In this document: piece after piece, positions 25,245 through 34,165 of the stretch | How positions within the stretch are numbered: position 1 is the stretch's first letter | How the letters are laid out: each line of letters begins with the position of its first letter | Assembly: GCA_034414595.1 (NCBI GenBank) | Contig: DAOULY010000005.1 | Coordinates: 1 to 54,964 of the forward strand | Origin: DAOULY01 sp034414595 | GTDB lineage: Bacteria > Chloroflexota > Dehalococcoidia > SZUA-161 > JAUWZY01 | Direction: 5' to 3' | Length of the DNA: 54,964 nt | The notes under the pieces: generated by a model | The model's database searches: none | Seen by the model: only the letters and a program-made list of their open reading frames with translations | Told to the model about the DNA's origin: nothing | Position numbers and translations under genes: made by a program

Positions 25245-27177
25245 CTTTCACGTCCTTTATAGAGGCTATATATCGCGCCAGCGCCATTAAGGGAAAGTAT
25301 ATGCGGTAGAGGTCGTACCTGAGGTAGAAGGCTTTGGGAAATCCAGTGCCTGTGTAGGCATCCTCGTGCCAGGAGCCATCTTTCTGCTGAGTTATCACCA
25401 GATAGTTGACACCCTTCTTCACCGAGGGACTATTGGCTTCGTCGGCATCGATGAGGCCGAGGACTGCCCAAGCGGTCTGAGAGGCTGTGCTCGGCCCTAT
25501 ACCTCGGCAGCTCGGGTCTTCGTAACTATGGCAGGTTTCACCCCAGCCACCGTCCTCATTCTGGTGAGAGCCGAGCCACGAGACTGCCTTGCGAATATAT
25601 TCTTGTTCTTCACCTTCACCAGCAGCTCTCAAGCTGGAAAGCACCAGACCGGTGCCATAGATATAATTAACACCCCAGCGCCCATACCAGGCACCGTCAG
25701 CCTCCTGTTTTGTTTTAATATAGGACAGGGCTTTTTTGAGGGAGGAGCCATGCTGGTTCAGCTCCCCTAAAAGCTCTATTGCATGGGCGGTGACATCGGG
25801 GCTGGTGGGATCGAGTGGCGTCATGAAGTCGGCAAAGGGAATGTGGGCCAGAATCCCCTTGTTATTATTTAGATCGAAGGCTGCCCAGCCTCCATTGTTG
25901 CTCTGCATACTTAGAACCCAGCGCGAGCCTCTCTCTATCGCCTGGACTTTAGCTTTTTCCTCTTCGCTGGAAAGGCGCACTTCAAGCAATGCTCTGGGAA
26001 CAATGGCGGTGTCATCAATGTCAGGGTAGAGGTCGTTCTCAAACTCAAAGGCCCAGCACCCGGGCTCCGTTTTCGGGTTCTTGACTCGCCAGTCCCCAGC
26101 CACTTTAACCTCTTCCTTGAGCAGCCATTGAGCAGCCCTAACCAGTGACTGGTGATCGGCGGACAGACCTGATTCACGAAGCGCAATTATCGCCCAGGCT
26201 GTATCCCAGACCGGTGAAGTGGCAGGCTGAAGTCGGAAAGTAGAATCATCCTCTATAATAAAGCCATCGAGTCCTCTTAGCCCCTTGGCAATGGTGGGGT
26301 GATCGAGAGAGTGACCAAGACATTTAAGGGCTATCAGCGAATATACCCAGGGCAGCATGATCCCTCCCCAGCTCCCATCAGCCTCCTGGTGTTCCACGAT
26401 CCATCTCTCCGTCCTGCGCAGGGCGAGCCCGCGCCCCGGCTTGAGCGGCGACTTCTCCCAAGCCTTGAAGAGTGAATCAAGCCGCAGGAAAAAGCTCTTC
26501 CAACTAAGCAGCCTGTCACCCTTTCCCAAGGAATAATCTCTGCGGCCTTCAGGCTCTACATAGAGCTCGGAAACCTGGGCGAATTCAGGTACAGGGCATA
26601 TCGGCTTTTTGGTTAGCACCACCATAAGTGCCACTATTGTGGCACGCGACCAACTGGCAAACTCATAGATATTGAAGTAAAACCAGTTGGGTAGGAGAAT
26701 TATCTCAGGGGGCAGAGCGGGCGTACCGCGCCAGTCGAACTGGCCAAAGAGAGCAAGCCAGGTCTTGGTGAAGACGTTGGCCTTGGCTATACCACCGCGA
26801 TCCAGAATAAACTGGCTCGCTCGCTGCATGAAGGGCTCTTGCGGCGATATTCCTGTCAGCTTCAAAGCGAAGTAAGCCTGGATGGCGACATTCAGGTCTC
26901 CGGGTCCTTCGTAATAAGTACCCCATGAGCCATCCGGCCGTTGCTTGCTTTTCACATAGTTGACCGCCTTGCGTTGCCTTTCGGAATCGACTTCGCCTGT
27001 CATGAAGTACATGAGGGGTATATAGCCGGCGGCTACTGTGACATCCGCTTCTAACTCACCCACCCAGTAGCCTTCCGGGCTTTGGACCCCAAGGAGATAG
27101 TCCTGAGCTTTCTCGATGGCGTGCTCTACCTGCGCCGCCAAATCTTGCGCCATGTTAGCTTTGTTGAGCGTATCCAT
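25231..27177 (-). CDS. shc: Squalene-hopene cyclase
   Basis: A 648-residue triterpene cyclase that protonates and cyclises squalene to hopene or hopanol at the membrane face. The acid motif D-x-D-D is present as D386-I-D-D389 (LYPDIDDTAIV). At least six QW repeats are visible (QRPDGSWG, QEADGSWGG, QSNNGGWAAF, QEADGAWYG, NEDGGWGE, QQKDGSWHE). Length is normal for the family. The ATG at 27177 is preferred, overlapping the hpnA-like gene by 23 bp; a later ATG at 27153 is possible. No squalene synthase (hpnC/D/E) lies in the window, so squalene must be made from genes elsewhere. Confidence 0.96.
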   Translation of the reverse strand: MDTLNKANMAQDLAAQVEHAIEKAQDYLLGVQSPEGYWVGELEADVTVAAGYIPLMYFMTGEVDSERQRKAVNYVKSKQRPDGSWGTYYEGPGDLNVAIQAYFALKLTGISPQEPFMQRASQFILDRGGIAKANVFTKTWLALFGQFDWRGTPALPPEIILLPNWFYFNIYEFASWSRATIVALMVVLTKKPICPVPEFAQVSELYVEPEGRRDYSLGKGDRLLSWKSFFLRLDSLFKAWEKSPLKPGRGLALRRTERWIVEHQEADGSWGGIMLPWVYSLIALKCLGHSLDHPTIAKGLRGLDGFIIEDDSTFRLQPATSPVWDTAWAIIALRESGLSADHQSLVRAAQWLLKEEVKVAGDWRVKNPKTEPGCWAFEFENDLYPDIDDTAIVPRALLEVRLSSEEEKAKVQAIERGSRWVLSMQSNNGGWAAFDLNNNKGILAHIPFADFMTPLDPTSPDVTAHAIELLGELNQHGSSLKKALSYIKTKQEADGAWYGRWGVNYIYGTGLVLSSLRAAGEGEEQEYIRKAVSWLGSHQNEDGGWGETCHSYEDPSCRGIGPSTASQTAWAVLGLIDADEANSPSVKKGVNYLVITQQKDGSWHEDAYTGTGFPKAFYLRYDLYRIYFPLMALARYIASIKDVKGESD

Positions 27178-28150
27178 TCTGCCTGAACCACCTCGCTGCT
27201 TTTTCCAGGGCTTCATCTACTGGCGTTTGAGGGAGACCCAACTCCCGAATAGCTTTGGAGCAGTCAAAGTGCCTGAACTTGCGTGCTGCCTTGACGCCCG
27301 ATACCGGGATCCTGGGATGTCTTCCCAGAATCTTCCCCGAAATAGTTTCGTCGATGTAGGCCGCTCCCAGAACAAGCCAAATTGGAATCTTGAGACGGGG
27401 AGCTTTGATGCCACTTATCTGCTCCAGAATGCCGAGAATCTCCTTGAAAGTGAGATTCTTGTTTCCCAGGATGTATCTCTCACCGACTTGTCCTTTCTCA
27501 AGCGCGAGGATGTGTCCTTTGGCTACATCCTCCACGTCGATCAAGTTGAGGCCTGTATGCACATAGGCGGGCATTTTTCGATTCAGGAAATCGACGATGA
27601 CCTGCCCTGTGGGAGTCGGTTTGATGTCGAGAGGCCCCACTGGTGTGGTTGGGTTGACCACGACCAAAGGAAGCCCTTCGTTGCACATCCTTAAGGCAAG
27701 CTTCTCCGCCATGCATTTTGATTTCTTATAGTGACCGGGGAGATCTTTGGGTTCTACTTCCATCATCTCGGTGCCCAGACTTCCGTTCCGGGCGATGCCT
27801 ATCGTCGATTCGGTGCTGGTGTAAACAATCCTCTTCATTCCTTTCGCCAGGGCAACATTGAGCAAGTTTTCGGTGCCTTTCACATTAGTTTCATATATGG
27901 CTTCAGGATCAGGAGTCCAGAAGGTATAGGAGGCAGCGACATGAAAGAGCACATCGCAGCCATCGAGAGCACTCTCCAGGGATGCCTTATCCCTCAAGTC
28001 CCCGAAAGCCACATCGATATCGAGGCCATCGATATTCTTGCGATTGCTTTCCTTCCTCACCAGGGCTTTTACTTGGTAGTCCAGCTTCAGGAGCTCGCGC
28101 ACCAGATTCCCTCCGATGAAGCCCGTTGCTCCTGTAACCAAAGCCTTCAT
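27155..28150 (-). CDS. hpnA: Hopanoid-associated NAD-dependent epimerase/dehydratase
   Basis: A 331-residue extended short-chain dehydrogenase. The NAD-binding motif is GATGFIGGN at the N-terminus, the conserved DLRD and FHVAA elements follow, and the catalytic Y-x-x-x-K is YKKSK. It matches the HpnA group (hopanoid-associated sugar epimerase) in length and order of motifs. It lies between hpnG and shc, the usual company of this family. Its exact reaction in hopanoid tail formation is not settled. Confidence 0.88.
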   Translation of the reverse strand: MKALVTGATGFIGGNLVRELLKLDYQVKALVRKESNRKNIDGLDIDVAFGDLRDKASLESALDGCDVLFHVAASYTFWTPDPEAIYETNVKGTENLLNVALAKGMKRIVYTSTESTIGIARNGSLGTEMMEVEPKDLPGHYKKSKCMAEKLALRMCNEGLPLVVVNPTTPVGPLDIKPTPTGQVIVDFLNRKMPAYVHTGLNLIDVEDVAKGHILALEKGQVGERYILGNKNLTFKEILGILEQISGIKAPRLKIPIWLVLGAAYIDETISGKILGRHPRIPVSGVKAARKFRHFDCSKAIRELGLPQTPVDEALEKAARWFRQNGYAQQS

Positions 28151-28165
28151 TTGAGCTTCCTCTAC

Positions 28166-28933
28166 CTATTTCACAACTTGGTTGATAAAACAATCCACAA
28201 AGGCGGTCAGGCTTTTCCGTGCCCGGCGAGCGTTTCGGTAAAGACGAAGTAGCCTTACTAACTGCTGGGGGCGCACAATGAAGTAGGGTGCTGCTTTCTG
28301 CCAGCGCAAGCTGCCATCCGGCTCTATGAACTGGCCGAGAGGTGGCAGGGCGTCCTCGACAGCGTCAGATATAGCGCGAACAGCGAGAAAAGGAATCTGT
28401 CTGGCCGATGCAATTCGGGCAATCCAGTAACTTTCCATATCCACTGCTTGGGCAGAGAAAGCTTCGCCCAGAGTGTGTTTCGCTTTCGGCGTGGAGACAG
28501 CCTTTGGCACAGTTACACTGCTTCCTTGTATCCATTTGACGCTCATGCCCTTGAAAGTCTGTGCTGCCAGTGATACCAGATTGTCATCGGAATAGCAGCA
28601 GGGCATTCCTGTGTTCAAATCCTCGTCTATTCGCTCGTCCCCACAATAGAGCTTGGAGCAAAGTATAATATCGCCAACCTGTAATTCTGTGGTTAGTGCC
28701 CCGGCAAAACCGAAGGAGACAACGGAGGTGACTGGAAAGCGCTCTAATAGCAGCTCAGTTGCTCTCTCTGTATACTCCTTACCGATCCCAGTCTGCACCA
28801 GCGAGACATCCCTTTCCCTGTATTTGCCCTTGTACATAAGGCAAGCCGGCTGTTGGGCGAAAACCTCCTCTACACTCATCCGCTTTTTCAGGTTAGCGAT
28901 TTCTTCTCTCATTGCACACACCAGGGTTAGCAT
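28166..28933 (-). CDS. hpnG: Hopanoid-associated nucleosidase/phosphorylase
   Basis: A 255-residue nucleoside-phosphorylase-fold protein, related to MTA/SAH nucleosidase. Seen: SFGFAGAL (phosphate/ribose loop), VDMESYWIARIA (the Glu that binds ribose) and the purine-loop Asp in RAISDAVEDALP. HpnG removes adenine from adenosylhopane to leave ribosyl- or phosphoribosylhopane. It starts 21 bp after hpnH, which makes its substrate. The C-terminus has a basic helix (RLYRNARRARKS), possibly for membrane contact. Confidence 0.88.
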   Translation of the reverse strand: MLTLVCAMREEIANLKKRMSVEEVFAQQPACLMYKGKYRERDVSLVQTGIGKEYTERATELLLERFPVTSVVSFGFAGALTTELQVGDIILCSKLYCGDERIDEDLNTGMPCCYSDDNLVSLAAQTFKGMSVKWIQGSSVTVPKAVSTPKAKHTLGEAFSAQAVDMESYWIARIASARQIPFLAVRAISDAVEDALPPLGQFIEPDGSLRWQKAAPYFIVRPQQLVRLLRLYRNARRARKSLTAFVDCFINQVVK

Positions 28934-28954
28934 CAGTTCTCTCCAGTAAATTCA

Positions 28955-29959
28955 TCAGCTGCTGAAGAAATTCCAAGCGATCATCCGCCAGAGGGCAGAC
29001 GGGCTCTTCGCGACCGCATCTAGGGCGCTTGCCTCGAAGCCGCAGTGGACCATGCAGTTGGCACAGCGGGGATCATTGCCCGCGCCGTACTTCTCCCACG
29101 GAGTCTCCTCCATAAGCTCTTTGAAGGACTGGCAATGGCCATCGGTGATTAGATAACAGGGGCTTTTCCAGCCCTTTGGATTCCTCGTTGGGCTGCTCCA
29201 GGGCATGCACTTAAGCTCTCTTCTCCCAGCGAGGAATTCCAGATAAACCGGTGTATTGTAGAAGCGGAACTGCTTACTTAGTTCATATATGGGCTCAAAA
29301 ACAGTGGCGATTTCTCTTCGGGAAAGAAAGACGTCGCCATTCACTGCCTCATAGCTAAAAGCAGGGGCAACCATGATGCCGTCAATCCTTAGCTGAGCCA
29401 GCAAACCGAGGAGTCCCCTTATTTCTTGCAAACTCATTCCCTTGTAGATGGTGGTATTAACGCGAACTTGGAAGCCAACATCTTTTGCTGCCTTTATACC
29501 AGCGATCGCGGTCTCAAAGACGCCGCTGCGTCCAGCAATTTGGTCATGAGTCTCGGCTAAACCGTCGAGATGAAGCACTAAGCAAAGATATGGGCTGGGC
29601 TTGAATTTCGTCAGCGAATCCTGCAACAGCAGACCGTTGGTGCAGAGGAAAATGAACCGCTTTCTGGCTGCTATTCCGGCGACTATTTGCTCGATATCAG
29701 GGTGGAGCAGTGGCTCGCCCCCGGTCAGCGAGACCACTGGGGCATCTGATTCAGTTACCGCTGCCAGACACTCCCCAACGGAGAGCATTTGGTCAATGAC
29801 ATCTTTATACTCTCTGACACGCCCGCAACCGACACAGGCCAGATTGCAACGAAGTGTAGGCTCCAGCATCAATACCAGAGGGAAACGCTTACTTCTTTGA
29901 AGCTTGTTTCGGATTATGTATCTGGATAATGCTGAGGTAAGTTGCCAGGAAAAGATCAT
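28955..29959 (-). CDS. hpnH: Radical SAM adenosylhopane synthase
   Basis: A 334-residue radical SAM enzyme. The cluster motif C-x3-C-x2-C is CNLACVGC, and the SAM-binding GGEP is present (SLTGGEPLLHP). Length and the conserved C-terminal cysteines (CANCMVHCGFEAS) fit HpnH, which joins the 5'-deoxyadenosyl group to diploptene as the first step of side-chain synthesis. The ATG at 29959 directly follows the idi stop at 29962 and has GAGGG before it; the longer frame is unlikely. The enzyme needs strictly reducing conditions, in line with the anaerobic gene set here. Confidence 0.93.
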   Translation of the reverse strand: MIFSWQLTSALSRYIIRNKLQRSKRFPLVLMLEPTLRCNLACVGCGRVREYKDVIDQMLSVGECLAAVTESDAPVVSLTGGEPLLHPDIEQIVAGIAARKRFIFLCTNGLLLQDSLTKFKPSPYLCLVLHLDGLAETHDQIAGRSGVFETAIAGIKAAKDVGFQVRVNTTIYKGMSLQEIRGLLGLLAQLRIDGIMVAPAFSYEAVNGDVFLSRREIATVFEPIYELSKQFRFYNTPVYLEFLAGRRELKCMPWSSPTRNPKGWKSPCYLITDGHCQSFKELMEETPWEKYGAGNDPRCANCMVHCGFEASALDAVAKSPSALWRMIAWNFFSS

Positions 29960-29961
29960 CC

Positions 29962-31026
29962 TCAAACCCTCGACTTTCTTTCCAGGAAGGGTGAATTCTT
30001 CAATTCTCTCAAGCTGGCAGCACCGATGCAAAACATTGAGATCCTGAGCCCTTCAATGACCTCTTGCAACGCTGCCATCACGGAAGCTGCTGAGATATTC
30101 GCTGCCTTGAGCAGGGGCGTGGCTATACCAGCGGCATCAGCACCCAGTGCGATAGCCTTTGCCACATCTACCCCGGTGCGAATGCCGCCGCTGGCAATCA
30201 GTGTCAACGCGGGGGCGCCCTGCTGCGCCATCACAATCGACTCAGCAGTGGATACGCCCCAAGAGGCAAAGGCAGCAGCTATATTATTGCTCGTCTGTGT
30301 TTGAGTACGATACCGTTCTATTTCACTCCACGAAGTGCCGCCAGCACCAGCAACGTCGATGCCAGCAACTCCTGCCTTAACCAGCTTTCGGGCCACTGTT
30401 TCGGAGATGCCCCAGCCGACCTCCTTTACCATCACCGGAACCGGGAGCTCCGCGCAGACGTGCTCGATCTTGGCCAGAAGTCCAGCGAAGTTGGTATTCC
30501 CATCACGTTGCAGTGCCTCTTGAAGCGGATTGAGGTGCAGAATTAGGGCATCGGCGCCGATCATATCTACCGCCCGACGGCACTCGTCGATCCCACAGCC
30601 ATAGTTCAACTGGATGGCCCCCAAGTTAGCGAAGAGCAGGATGTCAGGCGCTATATCACGCACCTCATAGGTTGAAGTTGTCTCGGGATCATCGATGGCG
30701 CACCTCTGTGACCCCACTCCCATGGCTATGCCCATGGCTTGGGCCGCTTGGGCCAGATTTCGGTTGATCTGCCTTGCTGGCTTGATGCCACCGACCATCG
30801 GTGAGATAACCAGGGGGGCATTCAATCTTTTCCCAAACAAAGTGGTTGCCAAATCAATGCCCGCCAGATCAAGCTCAGGCAGGGCTTGATGGATAAACCT
30901 ATAATCGTCCAGGCCGGTGCCCATCTCCTTGAATTCAACACCTTTATTCAAAGCGATCTCCAAGTGCTCGTTCTTGCGCCTGCTATTTGCTTGCCTTATG
31001 GCCGAGCCTAACACAGCATCCGACAA
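29962..31026 (-). CDS. fni: Type 2 isopentenyl-diphosphate isomerase (FMN)
   Basis: A 354-residue FMN/NADPH enzyme that interconverts IPP and DMAPP. Seen: the start region RKNEHLEIAL, the PLVISPMVGG strand, GVGSQR, and the FMN-phosphate region GTSWSEIE and ASGGIRTGVD. TTG at 31026 is used, preceded by AAGGGGG. It lies 23 bp after the prenyl synthase gene. Its presence beside dxs shows that the MEP pathway feeds this operon. Confidence 0.93.
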   Translation of the reverse strand: MSDAVLGSAIRQANSRRKNEHLEIALNKGVEFKEMGTGLDDYRFIHQALPELDLAGIDLATTLFGKRLNAPLVISPMVGGIKPARQINRNLAQAAQAMGIAMGVGSQRCAIDDPETTSTYEVRDIAPDILLFANLGAIQLNYGCGIDECRRAVDMIGADALILHLNPLQEALQRDGNTNFAGLLAKIEHVCAELPVPVMVKEVGWGISETVARKLVKAGVAGIDVAGAGGTSWSEIERYRTQTQTSNNIAAAFASWGVSTAESIVMAQQGAPALTLIASGGIRTGVDVAKAIALGADAAGIATPLLKAANISAASVMAALQEVIEGLRISMFCIGAASLRELKNSPFLERKSRV

Positions 31027-31049
31027 CTCAGCCCCCTTGCCAGAAAATC

Positions 31050-32075
31050 TCAGAATTCACGCTCCACCAAGAAATGGGCCATCTCTTCGAGGCTATGACG
31101 CGCCCACGGTGAGGACACGATTTTGTCTATCTCCGCCAGGGCTCTATTACAGCACTCCTCAGCCATGCTCTCGGCTTGGCCTTCGGCCTGGACACTGTTG
31201 AGGATTCTCAAAACTGCGTCCACCTCATTATCGTCAATGGCTTCGCCCTGATAAATGTTCGCCAGCTCCGCTTTTGCCTCGCCCTCTGCCTTCTGCAAGG
31301 CATATATCACAGGGAGTGATTTCTTTTTGCTTCGAATATCGCTGCCTAAAGGTTTGCCTGTCTTGCCCTCGTCGCCCCAGATTCCGAGGACATCGTCTTT
31401 GATCTGAAAAGCCAGCCCCAGATCCCTGCCAAAGTTGCGGAAACCTTCGATGACAGACTCATCGTCGCTGCCCAGCAGGGCACCTAGCTCTAGGGAGCAC
31501 GCTATCAGCGCTGCAGTCTTCTTGTTGATCATCTCCAGGTAATCGGTCACCTCGACATCGAGGCGGCTTTCATAGCTGATGTCGAGACACTGGCCTTCGA
31601 TCATTCTGAGGCAACTCTCGTCCAGGAGATACTGAGCACGTAGCTGTTTCTGGTTTGGGATACTGTGCTCTTCGAGACGCAATAGGGTAAGGCTGGCAAG
31701 AACACGCATCGCCGTTCCAGCGTTTATTGCCTGAGGTTTCCCCCAGATGCTCCAGACCGTGGGGCGATGGCGACGTTCTCTATCATTGTCCTGGATGTCG
31801 TCGTGGATCAGGGAGAAGTTGTGCACCAGTTCCACCGCTGCGGCAGCTGGCAGTGCTTTGTGGGAGTCCCCGCCAGTTGCCTCGCAAGCGAGCAGGCACA
31901 GAGTTGGACGCAGGGCCTTACCCGCCGGCGCTTGTAGAGAATGTCCCTTCTCATCCATCCAGCCGAGGTGGTACCGCATCATGTCATACATAGGCAATTG
32001 ACGCTCAGTCAGCGCTGCTCTCAATTCGGCGTCGATCTCGTCGTGATACCTCTCAAAAATGCAAGGCAACTTCAT
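31050..32075 (-). CDS. Polyprenyl (farnesyl/geranylgeranyl) diphosphate synthase
   Basis: A 341-residue trans-prenyl synthase. First Asp-rich motif DDIQD (LIHDDIQDND), second KDDVLGIWGD, and the Lys/Arg substrate-binding segment GKALRPTL are all present. Chain length cannot be fixed from the motif, though farnesyl diphosphate for squalene is expected in this operon. Its ATG shares one base with the dxs stop codon, so translation is coupled. Confidence 0.92.
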   Translation of the reverse strand: MKLPCIFERYHDEIDAELRAALTERQLPMYDMMRYHLGWMDEKGHSLQAPAGKALRPTLCLLACEATGGDSHKALPAAAAVELVHNFSLIHDDIQDNDRERRHRPTVWSIWGKPQAINAGTAMRVLASLTLLRLEEHSIPNQKQLRAQYLLDESCLRMIEGQCLDISYESRLDVEVTDYLEMINKKTAALIACSLELGALLGSDDESVIEGFRNFGRDLGLAFQIKDDVLGIWGDEGKTGKPLGSDIRSKKKSLPVIYALQKAEGEAKAELANIYQGEAIDDNEVDAVLRILNSVQAEGQAESMAEECCNRALAEIDKIVSSPWARHSLEEMAHFLVEREF

Positions 32076-33973
32076 TAGCTTAATGCCTCTCGCTGCTTTA
32101 CAGATGCCGGAGTGGGAAGTTCCGGGAAAGAGTTCCTGATGCGCCGAGCTATACCCTCGGAATCCAGGTCAAACATGGAACGGAACAGCTCCTGAGGGCC
32201 GTGTTCAACAAACTCGTCTGGTAGCCCAATGCACTTTGCCCGCACCTCGACGAGCCCTGAGCTCTCCAGCAGTTGCAGCACTGCGCTGCCAAATCCTCCG
32301 GCGATGGCACTCTCTTCCACGGTTAGCAGCCTTTTGGTTCTGGTAGCCAGATTCGAGATGAGCTCTGTGTCTAAGGGCTTGGCAAAGCGGGCATTGGCCA
32401 CTGTGCACTCGATGCCTTCTGCTGCCAAACCTTCTGCAGCAGCGAGAGCGGGATAGACCGTTGAGCCGAGGGCGAGAATGGCTACATCTTGGCCATCCCT
32501 CAATATCTCCCCTTTGCCAATCGGTAATAGCTGTAAGTCTTGCTGCAAGGATGTCCCCTGCCCATTGCCCCTGGGGTAGCGGATTGCCATCGGGCAACCG
32601 GCATCGACTGCTGTGAAAAGCAGGTGCTGGAGTTCATCTTCGTCTTTTGGCGCGGCCACAACCAGGTTAGGAATGCCGCGAAGATAGGAGATGTCGAAGG
32701 CCCCTTGGTGGGTCTTGCCATCGTCACCCACGATGCCAGCTCGGTCAATGGCGAAGACTACAGGCAGATTCTGGATGCAAACGTCGTGAATGATTTGATC
32801 ATAGGCACGCTGCAAGAAAGTGGAGTAGATGGCCACAAGGGGGATAAATCCCTGGGTCGCCAGCCCTGCTGCAAGTGTCACTGCGTGTTGCTCGCAAATG
32901 CCAACATCGAAAACTCGGTCCGGGAACTCACGAGCAGCAACGGTTAGTCCGGTCCCTTCGAGCATGGCAGCTGTGATGGCCACCACTTTGTTATTGGCCC
33001 GCATCAGGCGAAGGGCAGTGTGACCAAAGACCTCGCTATAGGAAGGCGCAGTGCTGGCCTCAATATTGTTAGGTGAGACGCCATGAAACTTGACGGCATC
33101 GGCCTCGGCCGGGGGGTAGCCCTTGCCCTTCTCGGTTAGAACGTGAACGAGGGTGGGTTTGGTCTCATAGTCCCGCGCTCTTTTCAGTGCCGACTCAAGT
33201 TCTCTGATATTGTGGCCGTCCACAGGCCCCAGGTAGACGAAGCCCAGTTCTTCCCAGAAGGCACCTGGGATAAGCGCTCTCTTAAGGCGGTTCTTGACTC
33301 GTTTGCTAAGTGCCCAGGTTGGCCCTCCAAGAGGTAAGCTTGTTACGGTTCTTCTCGCTTCTTTCTTTGCCAGCTCGTATTTGGAGTCTAGTCTGATTAG
33401 GTTGAGTAGTCTTGAAAGCGCCCCGATGCTGGGTGAGATGGCCATGCCGTTGTCGTTGAGAACAACGATCAACCTTGTACTGAGGTGACCGGCATGATTG
33501 AGGGCCTCAAAAGCCATGCCTCCGGCGACGGCGCCATCGCCGATAATGGCCACAATGTGATAGCTCGCGTTTGCTAAATCTCGGGCAAGCGCCATCCCTA
33601 AGGCGGCGGAAACAGAAGTGCTGGCATGTCCAGCACCAAAGGCATCGTATGGGCTTTCCCCGGGATCGGTAAACCCGGAAAGCCCACCATATTGTCGGAT
33701 GGTAGCAAACCTCTGTCTGCGGCCGGTGAGCAGCTTATGGACGTAGCTTTGATGCCCTACATCCCACACGATCTTATCGCCAGGGCTCTCATAAACTCGA
33801 TGTAGAGCTATGCTTAGTTCAACCACGCCGAGATTAGAGGCCAGATGACCTCCGTTTAGAGATACTCTGTTGATCAACTCAGCTCGGATTTCACCCGCGA
33901 TTTGCTCCAGTTCTTGGTATGTCAGTCCCTTCAAATCAGCAGGGGAGTCAATCGTTTCCAGCATCTTTGGCAT
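32075..33973 (-). CDS. dxs: 1-deoxy-D-xylulose-5-phosphate synthase
   Basis: A 632-residue thiamine-diphosphate enzyme catalysing the first step of the MEP pathway from pyruvate and glyceraldehyde 3-phosphate. Seen: VWDVGHQSYVHKLLTGR, the ThDP/Mg motif IIGDGAVAGGMAFEALNH followed by NDN, the Asp-rich FGAGHASTSVSA region, and the C-terminal DRAGIVGDDGKTHQG segment. The ATG at 33973 has GGAG 8 nt upstream. It is the first gene of the long hopanoid operon and probably its flux-setting step; a clear promoter with palindromes lies upstream. Confidence 0.96.
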   Translation of the reverse strand: MPKMLETIDSPADLKGLTYQELEQIAGEIRAELINRVSLNGGHLASNLGVVELSIALHRVYESPGDKIVWDVGHQSYVHKLLTGRRQRFATIRQYGGLSGFTDPGESPYDAFGAGHASTSVSAALGMALARDLANASYHIVAIIGDGAVAGGMAFEALNHAGHLSTRLIVVLNDNGMAISPSIGALSRLLNLIRLDSKYELAKKEARRTVTSLPLGGPTWALSKRVKNRLKRALIPGAFWEELGFVYLGPVDGHNIRELESALKRARDYETKPTLVHVLTEKGKGYPPAEADAVKFHGVSPNNIEASTAPSYSEVFGHTALRLMRANNKVVAITAAMLEGTGLTVAAREFPDRVFDVGICEQHAVTLAAGLATQGFIPLVAIYSTFLQRAYDQIIHDVCIQNLPVVFAIDRAGIVGDDGKTHQGAFDISYLRGIPNLVVAAPKDEDELQHLLFTAVDAGCPMAIRYPRGNGQGTSLQQDLQLLPIGKGEILRDGQDVAILALGSTVYPALAAAEGLAAEGIECTVANARFAKPLDTELISNLATRTKRLLTVEESAIAGGFGSAVLQLLESSGLVEVRAKCIGLPDEFVEHGPQELFRSMFDLDSEGIARRIRNSFPELPTPASVKQREALS

Positions 33974-34015
33974 GGGGCACTCCAGCAATTCTGACTAAAG
34001 CCTCGTTATTCGATA

Positions 34016-34047
34016 GCATAGGCTGTCTATGCATCGTTATGCGATGC
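34016..34047 (-). promoter_or_regulatory. Two overlapping palindromes after the dxs promoter (candidate operator)
   Basis: GCATAG-GCTGT-CTATGC (34016-34032) and GCATCG-TTATG-CGATGC (34031-34047) are adjacent palindromes, each with 6-bp arms and a 5-bp centre, sharing two bases and covering the predicted start of transcription. A third half-site GCGATGC lies at 34063-34069, inside the promoter spacer. This is a typical place for a dimeric repressor. Confidence 0.55.
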
Positions 34048-34049
34048 TC

Positions 34050-34078
34050 ATGCTACCGCAAAGCGATGCCTTTGTCAA
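34050..34078 (-). promoter_or_regulatory. Promoter of the dxs-hopanoid operon
   Basis: On the minus strand a perfect TTGACA (34078-34073) is followed after 17 bp by TAGCAT (34055-34050). The predicted start of transcription is near 34043, about 70 nt before the ATG. Confidence 0.7.
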
Positions 34079-34165
34079 GGGTTCAAAGGTGGTTTTGGAG
34101 TGAGATAGAGGAGGAATTCACCTGGGGGCATTCACAGAATAAGGCGGGCATGAGAATTTTACAGG

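Noticed and set aside
21591..33973. Complete hopanoid pathway including squalene synthesis
   Set aside because: No hpnC/D/E-type or squalene synthase gene is present in the window; only isoprenoid supply, cyclisation and early tail steps can be claimed.
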